Shown here: positions 1-6,862 of the stretch, one piece after another
Layout of the letters: each line of letters opens with the position of its first letter
Numbering within the stretch: position 1 is the first letter of the stretch
DNA from: Mycobacterium sp. IS-836
Lineage (GTDB): Bacteria > Actinomycetota > Actinomycetes > Mycobacteriales > Mycobacteriaceae
DNA length: 64,000 nucleotides
NCBI RefSeq assembly: GCF_001954275.1
Contig: NZ_MBEU01000072.1
Span: 124,001-188,000 of the forward strand
Direction of reading: 5' to 3'
The notes under the pieces: generated by a model
Seen by the model: only the letters and a program-made list of their open reading frames with translations
What the model was told of the DNA's origin: nothing
Database searches by the model: none
Program-made: the position numbers and the translations under genes

Positions 1-65
1 AGAGCGGCTAGAGCCGTAGTCAGCCCACTCTGGCCCAGCACTCGGACCCTGAGGAGGAATGAATC

Positions 66-458
66 ATGGCGATCGCGTCCACCGAAATGGCCAGCGTGCG
101 TTATCTCGTCGACGACGTCGCGCGAGCGACCGATTTCTACACCAGCCATCTCGGATTCTGCTTGGGCCATAACGCCGCACCGGCTTTCGCCGAAGTCACC
201 CGGGGATCGTTGCGGTTGTTGCTGTCCGGACCCACCAGTTCCGGAGCGCGTCCGATGCCCGACGGCGCCACACCGGTGCCGGGTGGCTGGAATCGCATTC
301 ATCTGATCGTCGACGACATCACTGCAGAGGTTGCGCGGCTCCGCGCCGCCGGGCTCACTTTTCGCAACGACATCGTCAAAGGCCCTGGTGGGCAACAAAT
401 CCTGTTGTTAGACCCGGCAGGTAACCCGGTCGAGTTGTTCCAGTCCGCCAGCCGCTAG
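66..458 (+). CDS. VOC (glyoxalase/bleomycin-resistance fold) family protein
   Basis: This 130-residue protein has the paired beta-alpha-beta-beta-beta pattern of the vicinal oxygen chelate superfamily. The N-terminal half has VRYLVDDVARATDFYTSHLG, and the C-terminal half ends in the typical LLLDPAGNPVELFQ, whose Glu is a usual metal ligand. These proteins act as small metalloenzymes or ligand-binding proteins; the substrate cannot be read from sequence. A strong ribosome binding site (gaggagga) lies about 6 bases before the ATG, which fixes the start. It stands alone upstream of a glycosylase gene on the same strand, separated by about 270 bases. The fold is secure, the function unknown. Confidence 0.85.
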   Translation: MAIASTEMASVRYLVDDVARATDFYTSHLGFCLGHNAAPAFAEVTRGSLRLLLSGPTSSGARPMPDGATPVPGGWNRIHLIVDDITAEVARLRAAGLTFRNDIVKGPGGQQILLLDPAGNPVELFQSASR

Positions 459-726
459 GGAGGCAAGCCGGTGCCGGTAGATCGACAAGAGTGCCGGCAT
501 GCATGCCACTATTGATCTTCCCCGGACTGCGCTGACTTCCACGCTATGCCGATAACTACCAAAGCGGCGGTATCGGTGTCGCTGAGTTGGCGCACGTGCA
601 TCATCACCGGCGCCGCGATGATGGTGGCGCCGATCGCGCTCAGCGCCGCGAGACCCGCCTCCCTCGGCGGCCACAGAAGACCACACTGCAGGGAGCCTTC
701 ACCGTCCCCAGGCCTTGTGGTTGAGT

Positions 727-1311
727 GTGTCTGTGAAGCTCTGCTTGGCGCAGGAACCCGAGGCCGATCGACTGCTGTCCTCGAACCCGTTCGCGTTGCT
801 GATCGGCATGCTGCTCGATCAACAGGTGCCATTCGAGACGGCCTTCGCAGGGCCGAAGAAGATCGCGGACCGACTGGGCGGCCTGGATGCCGGCCAGATC
901 GCCGCCTACGATCCGGACAAGTTCGCCGCGCTGTGCGCGGAAAGGCCTGCGATACACCGCTTTCCGGGGTCGATGGCCAAGCGGATTCAAACCCTGGCGC
1001 AGATCATCGTGGACCGCTATGACGGCGACGCGGCCGGGTTGTGGAAGGCCGGTGAGCCCGACGGCAAGGAGCTGCTGCAGCGGCTCAAGGCGCTGCCCGG
1101 CTTCGGTGAGCAGAAAGCGAAGATCTTCCTGGCGCTGCTGGGCAAGCAATACGGCGTGACGCCGACGGGCTGGCGGGCCGCGGCCGGGGAGTTCGGCAAG
1201 GCCGGCGCCCACCTGTCCGTCGCCGACATCGTCGACGCGCAATCAATGGGCAAAGTGCGGTCCTACAAGAAGCAGATGAAGGCAGCAGCAAAGGGAAAGG
1301 CGGCAACGTGA
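727..1311 (+). CDS. HhH-GPD family DNA glycosylase-like protein (Rv1156-like)
   Basis: The protein of about 194 residues contains LLIGMLLDQQVPFETAF near residue 25 and a helix-hairpin-helix-type LKALPGFGEQKAKIFLALLG near residue 120, as in base-excision glycosylases of the HhH-GPD superfamily. The classical catalytic Lys/Asp pair is not obvious, so glycosylase activity is an inference from the fold; homologues are usually annotated only as conserved proteins. I chose GTG 727 because the product then begins VSVKL, like the mycobacterial homologues; TTG 715 is an in-frame alternative. The stop overlaps the next small gene by four bases (GTGA), implying translational coupling. Confidence 0.8.
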   Translation: MSVKLCLAQEPEADRLLSSNPFALLIGMLLDQQVPFETAFAGPKKIADRLGGLDAGQIAAYDPDKFAALCAERPAIHRFPGSMAKRIQTLAQIIVDRYDGDAAGLWKAGEPDGKELLQRLKALPGFGEQKAKIFLALLGKQYGVTPTGWRAAAGEFGKAGAHLSVADIVDAQSMGKVRSYKKQMKAAAKGKAAT

Positions 1312-1454
1312 AGACACACCTGACGTGTCCGTGCGGCGAAGCCATCGTCGGCAAGGACGAGGACGAGCTGGTCGAACTGACCCAGGCCCACCTTGCCAGC
1401 GTTCATCCGGGACTGGAGTACGACCGCGACGCCATCTTGTTCATGGCGTACTGA
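1308..1454 (+). CDS. 48-residue zinc-ribbon-like microprotein (DUF1059-type)
   Basis: This short ORF begins at a GTG that overlaps the stop codon of the glycosylase-like gene (GTGA). The product starts MKTHLTCPCGEAIVGK and contains Cys7, Cys9, His28 and His33, a CxC-x18-HxxxxH arrangement suited to binding one metal ion. It resembles the small DUF1059 metal-binding family, with its acidic helix followed by a His-rich end. Overlapping start and stop codons argue that it is translated and works with the upstream gene. No function is known; a DNA-repair or DNA-binding accessory role is only a guess from the neighbour. Confidence 0.65.
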   Translation: MKTHLTCPCGEAIVGKDEDELVELTQAHLASVHPGLEYDRDAILFMAY

Positions 1455-1481
1455 CCGCGGCCGCGTGACGGTCGGGTGGCG

Positions 1482-2501
1482 CTAAGGCACCACCGTCGAG
1501 CCGATGGTGGGCATGAACTGGCACTGCTTTTCTTTGGTAGTGACCTGTCCGAAGATCGTCGACATGATGCTGCCCGACCCCGTATCGGCGATCGCCGTCA
1601 AGGTCGTCGGACCGTCCGGATTGATGTCGTTGCGTGGCGTGAGGGTGACGCTCCCTGACTTGCCCGTGGTCAGGTTCACCCAGGTGACGTTCAACGGCAG
1701 CTTCTGCACCTCGGCGGGCCCGGGGGTCCCGACGGCGGTGAACACGTAGGCCGTCTGGCCGGCCGCGGGGCCCGGCGTCGGAATCTTGGCCGGCCCCGCC
1801 ACCGAGAGCGCGGTCGCGATCGAACTGGTGCCGTCCGCAAGGCAATTGGTGCCGATCGAGGGGTACATGAAGTCCTGCGTCGGCGGGGCGTCAGGGCCGA
1901 AACCGGGAGCCGCCGCGGGCGCGGCCGGCGCAGCAGCCGCTGCCGGTGCGGGGTCGGGGGCTGGCGCCGCTGCGGCGTCGGGCGCCGGTGAGGCCGGTGC
2001 TGCCACCGGCGCGGGCGGGGGGGCGACGGGTGGGGTGGCGACGGGTGCTGAGGCCGGAGCCGGACCCGCCGCGCGGACGGGATCGACGCCCGTCGGCAGG
2101 TGCGCCTGCACGCCGGGCACGACACCCTCCGGTGGCACGTGTGGCACCGGTCCGGTATCCGCCGGGGCGACGGCATCCGGCGCGCCGGGCTCTCGGACGA
2201 ACTGGTTCACCGACGCGGCCACGTTCTTGGACTCGGTCGGCGCGGTCGGATTGTGGGCGAATGCCTGTGCCGCGGCCATGAGCAGCTGCGTCGCTTGCGC
2301 GGGATTGCTGGCCGCCTGCTGGATGATCGGGCTCAGCTGCGATAACGCCGGCAGGCCGGGTAACTGCTGAGCGGAGTTCGGTTGCGGTGTCGGCTGTGGC
2401 GCCGCCGGGTCGGCCGCCGCGCTCGGGCAGAGCCCGAACGCGGCAACCGACGCCGTGGCGACAGCGGCCAAACCTTTGGACAGATTCCAAGTGCTTGCCA
2501 C
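1482..2501 (-). CDS. Exported Ala/Pro-rich protein (Rv1157c-like)
   Basis: The 339-residue product starts at GTG 2501, preceded by GGAGGAC at good spacing; the longer reading frame upstream is Arg-rich and non-native. Residues 1-32 form a signal peptide (hydrophobic VATASVAAFGL, ending SAAADP). The middle, about residues 130-210, is an Ala/Pro-rich linker. The C-terminal 120 residues are ordinary in composition with conserved-looking Cys residues (TNCLADG, KEKQCQF), probably a folded extracellular domain. It lies directly downstream of a second Ala/Pro-rich exported gene on the same strand, as in M. tuberculosis. Function unknown; likely secreted or cell-wall associated. Confidence 0.8.
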   Translation of the reverse strand: MASTWNLSKGLAAVATASVAAFGLCPSAAADPAAPQPTPQPNSAQQLPGLPALSQLSPIIQQAASNPAQATQLLMAAAQAFAHNPTAPTESKNVAASVNQFVREPGAPDAVAPADTGPVPHVPPEGVVPGVQAHLPTGVDPVRAAGPAPASAPVATPPVAPPPAPVAAPASPAPDAAAAPAPDPAPAAAAAPAAPAAAPGFGPDAPPTQDFMYPSIGTNCLADGTSSIATALSVAGPAKIPTPGPAAGQTAYVFTAVGTPGPAEVQKLPLNVTWVNLTTGKSGSVTLTPRNDINPDGPTTLTAIADTGSGSIMSTIFGQVTTKEKQCQFMPTIGSTVVP

Positions 2502-2547
2502 GGTGTCCTCCGGTCCTAGGTGGTGGGTGAGCTGTCTAGTAGGCAGC

Positions 2548-3225
2548 TCAGGGCAGGGCGGAAAGCAGCGACGGCGGGGTAAGCGGTGCCGGTGCTGCCG
2601 GTGCCGCCGCTGCCGGGGCACCCGGGACGCCGCCGTTGGCCAGCGCCGACAGGTCGCCCGGAAGCGAAAGCTGCGGTGGCACATTCAGCGGTAAGCCCGG
2701 CAGTGCCGGCATGTTCACCCTCGCCGCCGGAGTCGCCGGTGCCGCCGGAACGGCCGGAGTTGCCGGCACGCCCGGGATCGAAACCGGCAGGCCCGGAATC
2801 GTCGGAGCCGCCGGCACGGCGGGCGCCGCCGGTGCCGCCGGTGCCAACCCTGGGATCGAGTTGAGCCCCGGGAGTGCGGAGGTAGCCGCGGGCGCTATGG
2901 GTGAGGTGGCTGCCGGCGCCGTGATCCCGGGAAGGGACGGGATAGCAGCCGGAGACGACGCCGCGGGCGCGGCCGCGGCCGGGGTCAGTCCCGGAAAGGT
3001 GATACCGGGAGCCGCCGGTGTGGCCGGCGGGGTCGCCCCGAGTGCGGTCGCGAGGTTTTGCAGAATCTGCGGCGCGTTGGCCGCAGAAGCGATCAGCTGT
3101 TGCGGAATGTTGGGTACTGGGTCCGCCGGCACGGGGTCGGCGTGGGCGATACCGCCCGTGAGTAGCGCGGCGGACGAACCGACCAGAACGGCGGATGCCC
3201 GCATGTAGGTCCAGATGGTTGGCAT
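2548..3225 (-). CDS. Exported Ala/Pro/Gly-rich protein (Rv1158c-like)
   Basis: The start is ATG 3225, preceded by AGGGAGA, giving 225 residues; an upstream in-frame start is rejected because it precedes the signal peptide. The N-terminus (MPTIWTYMRASAVLVGSSAA) is a cleavable signal sequence ending in AHADP. The rest is dominated by Ala and Pro with recurring short units such as IPGL, LPGI and IPGVP, suggesting an extended elastomer-like or cell-wall-spanning chain. It sits upstream of the Rv1157c-like gene with only 46 bases between them, so the pair is probably cotranscribed. No enzymatic motif is visible. Confidence 0.8.
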   Translation of the reverse strand: MPTIWTYMRASAVLVGSSAALLTGGIAHADPVPADPVPNIPQQLIASAANAPQILQNLATALGATPPATPAAPGITFPGLTPAAAAPAASSPAAIPSLPGITAPAATSPIAPAATSALPGLNSIPGLAPAAPAAPAVPAAPTIPGLPVSIPGVPATPAVPAAPATPAARVNMPALPGLPLNVPPQLSLPGDLSALANGGVPGAPAAAAPAAPAPLTPPSLLSALP

Positions 3226-3319
3226 GACTCTCCCTGAGTTATCGACGACAGGTCCCGGCCTGAAGGTACGTTGATGCTGGTGTGACTCAAGTGACACGTG
3301 TGGCATTTATTCGATCGTT

Positions 3320-4636
3320 ATGGATACGTGTGACGGCGGTGATCGAGCGTCTGCGTCGATCGCTAAAGTCGGGCGGATAGACGCCACCTCGGCCGCCCCG
3401 GCGGCATCGAACACCCGGCGGCTGGCGAATCTGCTCGTCGCGGCCGCGCCGGTGCTGCTAGCCGTCAGCGTCGCCGCGCGCCTCGCCTGGACATACCTGG
3501 CACCCCACGGGGCGAACTTCGTCGACTTGCACGTCTACCTCGGCGGTGCGGCGGCTATCGACCACCCCGGCAGCCTGTACGGCTACACGTATGCCGATCA
3601 GACGCCGGACTTCCCGCTCCCGTTCACCTATCCGCCGTTTGCGGCCGTCGTCTTTTACCCCCTGCACCTGTTGCCGTTTGGCCTCGTGGCTTTCCTGTGG
3701 CAGATCGCGACGATCGCGGCGTTGTACGGCGCGATTCGGATCAGCCAACGGTTGCTGGGCGGGGGCAGCCGGCGCGTCGCGATGGCCTGGACGGCCGTCA
3801 GCATCTGGATCGAGCCGTTGCGCAGCACCTTCGACTACGGGCAGATCAATGTGCTGCTGATGATCGGGGTGCTCTGGGCTGCCTGCACCACACGGTGGTG
3901 GCTATCGGGACTGTTGGTCGGCGTGGCGTCCGGGATCAAGCTCACACCGGCGATCGCCGGTGTCTACCTCCTCGGCGTCCGGCGCGTCGGCGCGGCGGTG
4001 ACCTCCGCGGTCGTCTTCCTTGGCACCGTCGGGATATCGCTACTCGTCGTCGGCGATCAGGCGCGCTACTACTTCACCGACCTGCTGGGCGACGCGCGCC
4101 GGGTCGGGCCCATCGCCACCTCGTTCAATCAGTCCTGGCGTGGCGGCATTTCGCGGATCCTGGGCCACGACGCCGGCTTCGGTCCGCTTGTGCTGGCCGC
4201 CATCGCCGTCACGGCAGTCCTGGCCGTCCTCGCGTGGCGGGCGCTGGACCCCTCCGATCGGCTGGGCAAGCTGCTGGTGGTCGAGTTGTTCGGGCTGCTG
4301 CTCTCGCCGATTTCGTGGACCCATCACTGGGTGTGGTTGGTCCCGCTGATGACCTGGGCGATTCACGGGCCGGTGCGCCGATGGCCCGGCGCATCGATTG
4401 TGGGCTGGGGTTGGTTGGGGCTCACCATCGTTGGCGTGCCGTGGCTGCTGAGCTTCGCGCAGCCGACCATTTGGCAACTCGGCCGCCCGTGGTACCTGGC
4501 GTGGGCCGGGCTGGTCTACATCGTGGCCGCGCTGGCGACCCTGATCTGGATCGCTGTCGCCGGCCGCCGCGCCGTCCCCTCCGAAGGGCAGCCTTCTGCG
4601 CAGCCCGCCGAGCGGGCCGCTTCGTCGCCCGGTTAG
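3320..4636 (+). CDS. pimE: Polyprenol-phosphate-mannose-dependent mannosyltransferase PimE
   Basis: PimE adds an alpha-1,2-linked mannose to Ac1PIM4, committing phosphatidylinositol mannosides to the polar PIM5/PIM6 branch; it uses polyprenyl-phosphate mannose on the periplasmic face of the membrane. The 438-residue protein is a GT-C fold (GT87) enzyme with about ten membrane segments. The loop after the first segment carries NFVDLHVYL, containing the Asp known to be essential in PimE. PLPFTYPPFAAVVFYPLHL and QINVLLMIGVLWA are further family hallmarks. The length agrees with the family. The stop overlaps the convergent pterin dehydratase gene by four bases. Confidence 0.93.
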   Translation: MDTCDGGDRASASIAKVGRIDATSAAPAASNTRRLANLLVAAAPVLLAVSVAARLAWTYLAPHGANFVDLHVYLGGAAAIDHPGSLYGYTYADQTPDFPLPFTYPPFAAVVFYPLHLLPFGLVAFLWQIATIAALYGAIRISQRLLGGGSRRVAMAWTAVSIWIEPLRSTFDYGQINVLLMIGVLWAACTTRWWLSGLLVGVASGIKLTPAIAGVYLLGVRRVGAAVTSAVVFLGTVGISLLVVGDQARYYFTDLLGDARRVGPIATSFNQSWRGGISRILGHDAGFGPLVLAAIAVTAVLAVLAWRALDPSDRLGKLLVVELFGLLLSPISWTHHWVWLVPLMTWAIHGPVRRWPGASIVGWGWLGLTIVGVPWLLSFAQPTIWQLGRPWYLAWAGLVYIVAALATLIWIAVAGRRAVPSEGQPSAQPAERAASSPG

Positions 4637-4917
4637 TCCGCGACGATCCCGTCGATATCGCGCGCCATGTCGATGTCGTTCTTGGTGATACCGCCCTCGG
4701 AATGCGTCACCAGAGCGAAAGTCACTGTCCGCCAACGAATATCGATATCAGGGTGATGATCCTTGCTCTCGGCGTGCTCGGCGACCCGACGCACCGCGTC
4801 GATGCCGGCCAGAAAGCTCGGAAACTTTATCGACCGGCGTAGGGCGCCCTCGGCACGCTCCCAGCCGTCGAGGTCGGGCAGTGCGGCGTCTACTTGCTCA
4901 TCCGTTAACACAGCCAT
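4633..4917 (-). CDS. Pterin-4-alpha-carbinolamine dehydratase family protein
   Basis: The 94-residue protein matches the PCD/DCoH fold: an N-terminal helix region (LTDEQVDAALPDLDGWE) and the active-site-type segment AEHAESKDHHPDIDIRW, whose His-His-Pro motif is characteristic. PCDs dehydrate 4a-hydroxytetrahydropterin; many bacterial members lack an aromatic amino acid hydroxylase partner, and none is visible here, so the substrate is uncertain. The ATG at 4917 lies six bases from a TATGTT -10-like box on the minus strand, so the mRNA may be leaderless. It is divergent from the next F420-type gene and convergent with pimE. Confidence 0.9.
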   Translation of the reverse strand: MAVLTDEQVDAALPDLDGWERAEGALRRSIKFPSFLAGIDAVRRVAEHAESKDHHPDIDIRWRTVTFALVTHSEGGITKNDIDMARDIDGIVAD

Positions 4918-4923
4918 ACCCCG

Positions 4924-4929
4924 AACATA
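4924..4929 (-). promoter_or_regulatory. Probable -10 box (TATGTT) of the pterin dehydratase gene
   Basis: TATGTT fits the mycobacterial TANNNT -10 pattern. Six bases separate it from the ATG at 4917, which would place the transcription start at or next to the start codon. Confidence 0.4.
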
Positions 4930-4990
4930 CTCCGCGCGCCAACCGTTGTTCGGGGTCGTAACGGCGCCGGGTTTGGGCAAGAATGTCACC

Positions 4991-5491
4991 ATGCCACAGC
5001 GGTCGTTCGAGGATGCCAGTGCCTTCCATCGGGTGATGCGAACCTTTGCGGCCACGAAAGTCGGTGTGGCCCTTCTGCGGCCGACCGCGAACCGCCTCGA
5101 CCAACTCATCACCAAGGTCACCGGCGGCCGACGTAGTTTCGCCGGGATCGCCACCGGTGTACCGGTGGTCATCCTCACCACGAAGGGCGCCAAGTCCGGC
5201 GAACCCCGCACCGTCGCGGTGTACGGAATTCCGCACCCCGACGGCCTGGCCCTCATCGCCTCCAACTGGGGCGGCGCAAAACACCCGGCCTGGTATCACA
5301 ACCTGAAGGCCAACCCACAAGCCACGGTATCGATCGAGGGCGACACCTGGCAGGGCACCGCACGACGCGCCACGCCACGCGAGCGAGACGAGATCTGGGC
5401 CAGAGGCGTTGAGCTCTATCCGGGCTGGGCGAAGTACGAAGCACGGGCGGGCGACCGCCACATCGAGGCATTCGTCCTCACCCGGCAATGA
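4991..5491 (+). CDS. Nitroreductase-family deazaflavin (F420)-dependent oxidoreductase
   Basis: The 166-residue protein belongs to the DUF385/Ddn-type split beta-barrel family, which in actinobacteria binds reduced coenzyme F420. Hallmarks are the basic patch before TTKGAKSGEPRTVAVYGIPH (phosphate/F420 tail binding), IASNWGGAKHPAWYHNLKA near the middle, and a C-terminal YPGWAKYEARAG. It probably reduces quinones or nitro-aromatics at the membrane or in the cytosol; the substrate is unknown. The start is ATG 4991; a longer frame upstream runs antisense through the pterin dehydratase gene and is rejected. The F420 synthase gene fbiC is in the same window. Confidence 0.85.
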   Translation: MPQRSFEDASAFHRVMRTFAATKVGVALLRPTANRLDQLITKVTGGRRSFAGIATGVPVVILTTKGAKSGEPRTVAVYGIPHPDGLALIASNWGGAKHPAWYHNLKANPQATVSIEGDTWQGTARRATPRERDEIWARGVELYPGWAKYEARAGDRHIEAFVLTRQ

Positions 5492-5759
5492 CCGACGCGT
5501 AGCTGACTTTCCCTCGTAAATGCGTTGCGGCGCAGGCCTGTTTGACCTGCTTGTCCCGTGACACTTTGCGTTTTCTCAGGATTCGGAACCATCTCAGCGC
5601 ACGGGCGTCGAATCAATCAAAAGCATGAAGCGTCTATGTAATCAGCCAATCGCGTTGCACACCAACAAAGGACACGAAATGGTGGGTTCGTGGGGTGTGG
5701 CCCGGCGGCGGAGCATCCAGGCGCGGGGATTTCACGGGAGACCTATGAAAGAGGATGAC

Positions 5760-6014
5760 ATGACGACCCATCACCACCGGGTGATCACCAAAATTATCGT
5801 CGGCGCCGCCGTCGTTCTCGGCGTCGGCGTTGGGGGCGCGGCAACCGCCCGGGCCGACGCGAATCAAACCGGCACCGACCCGAATCCATTCGGCGCGCTC
5901 GGCTGTGGCTGCCAACAGACAGCTCCGCCCGGGGGCCCGGCGATGGAGGCACAGCTAGAGCAGGGAATCTGGGCGGGTCTCGCCGCCACCCCGGCCAACC
6001 GCAGCATTAGGTAA
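5760..6014 (+). CDS. Small secreted protein of unknown function
   Basis: The 84-residue product starts MTTHHHRVITKIIVGAAVVL, a typical signal peptide with cleavage after TARA, leaving about 50 residues with a CGCQQ motif (two Cys separated by Gly) and many Pro and Gly. The ATG at 5760 follows GAGG by five bases; ATG 5745 is an in-frame alternative also preceded by GGAG, but it would add acidic residues (KEDD) in front of the signal peptide. Short exported proteins of this composition with DPNPFGALGCGC are common in mycobacteria; none with a known function is recognised. It sits just before mutT2. Confidence 0.65.
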   Translation: MTTHHHRVITKIIVGAAVVLGVGVGGAATARADANQTGTDPNPFGALGCGCQQTAPPGGPAMEAQLEQGIWAGLAATPANRSIR

Positions 6015-6055
6015 GTCCAGCCGCGCCCCCGACGGGCGGTATACCGTGACTGGCC

Positions 6056-6460
6056 ATGCCGACCCAGATTGTCGTCGCCGGGGCAGTCATCGCCGGCTCG
6101 ACGCTCTTGGTGGCGCAACGCGTCCGGCCGCCGGAGCTGGCCGGCCGCTGGGAGCTGCCCGGCGGCAAGGTGGCGACCGGCGAGACCGAGCGCGACGCGC
6201 TGGCCCGCGAATTGGCCGAGGAGCTTGGTCTCGACGTCGGCGATGTCGCGGTGGGCGACCGCCTCGGCGACGACATTGCGCTGGACGGCATGACGACGCT
6301 GCGGGCGTACCGCGTGCGGTTGCTCGGCGGGGAACCGCACCCGCATGACCATCGGGCGCTGCGTTGGGTGACGGCGTACGAACTGCATGACGTCGATTGG
6401 GTGCCGGCCGACCGGGCCTGGTTAGCGGACCTGATTCGGGCGCTGCGAGCAAGCTCCTGA
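6056..6460 (+). CDS. mutT2: Nudix hydrolase MutT2 ((deoxy)CTP diphosphatase type)
   Basis: MutT2 (Rv1160-type) is a sanitising Nudix hydrolase; mycobacterial MutT2 prefers CTP and 5-methyl-dCTP rather than 8-oxo-dGTP. The 134-residue protein carries a complete Nudix box at residues 37-59 (GGKVATGETERDALARELAE, then ELGL), with all Glu ligands for Mg2+. The N-terminal VVAGAVIAGSTLLVAQR and downstream RWVTAYELHDVDWVPAD are family features. A TACCGT element lies eight bases before the ATG. The 402 bases after the gene are non-coding and lead to narG. Confidence 0.92.
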   Translation: MPTQIVVAGAVIAGSTLLVAQRVRPPELAGRWELPGGKVATGETERDALARELAEELGLDVGDVAVGDRLGDDIALDGMTTLRAYRVRLLGGEPHPHDHRALRWVTAYELHDVDWVPADRAWLADLIRALRASS

Positions 6461-6862
6461 CGAGTCCACAGTTTCTCCGCAGGGAACGTACAGCGCTATT
6501 GCAGCAGACACGCGTGAAACTGGAAGCTAACAAGCTCAAATAGACCCTAACCTCGATTTGCATGCCGGTAGCGATCCCGATGGTTGGCCCGACGGCGTGG
6601 GCGCTGTTTCCACGCCGTGATCCGGCGTACGCGAATACGGAAACCCCACGTCGATGGCAGTAATTTCTACTCACAGGCCCCGCGTGGTCGATGTGGTAGG
6701 ACGGTCATCCGGGACCTACGCTGAGGGTCGATTGCCGCCCAGCGCGCGGGTCGCCAACGCCGTCGGACACGCGATTGCCGATTGTGCGGATCGCGCGGGC
6801 GGACTACCGCATTCGAACCCAGCAGCGAGACACGCCGTTGTTTTGAGTAGGGGGTTTACCGT
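6461..6862. other. 402-base gap upstream of narG
   Basis: No credible ORF is present. The gap contains one clear inverted repeat (6592-6618, described separately), a TACGCT -10-like element near 6718, and the narG ribosome binding site (AGGGGG just before 6857). It probably holds the narG promoter and a leader of more than 100 bases. I see no NarL-, FNR- or Rex-type site that I can support. Confidence 0.5.
6592..6618. repeat. Inverted repeat, 9-bp perfect arms, upstream of narG
   Basis: Arms ACGGCGTGG and CCACGCCGT are separated by nine bases. It lies about 245 bases before the narG start and 130 bases after mutT2. No T-run follows, so it is not a canonical terminator; a regulator site or an RNA hairpin in the leader is possible. 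Confidence 0.6.

Noticed and set aside
1786..2370. Ala/Gly-rich plus-strand frames opposite the Rv1157c/Rv1158c-like genes
   Set aside because: They are the complement of the Ala/Pro-rich linkers; the minus-strand genes have signal peptides and ribosome sites.
1920..2960. Apparent short tandem DNA repeats (GCCGGTGCCGCC-like)
   Set aside because: They follow from Ala/Pro/Gly low-complexity coding sequence and show no fixed-period array or CRISPR spacer pattern.
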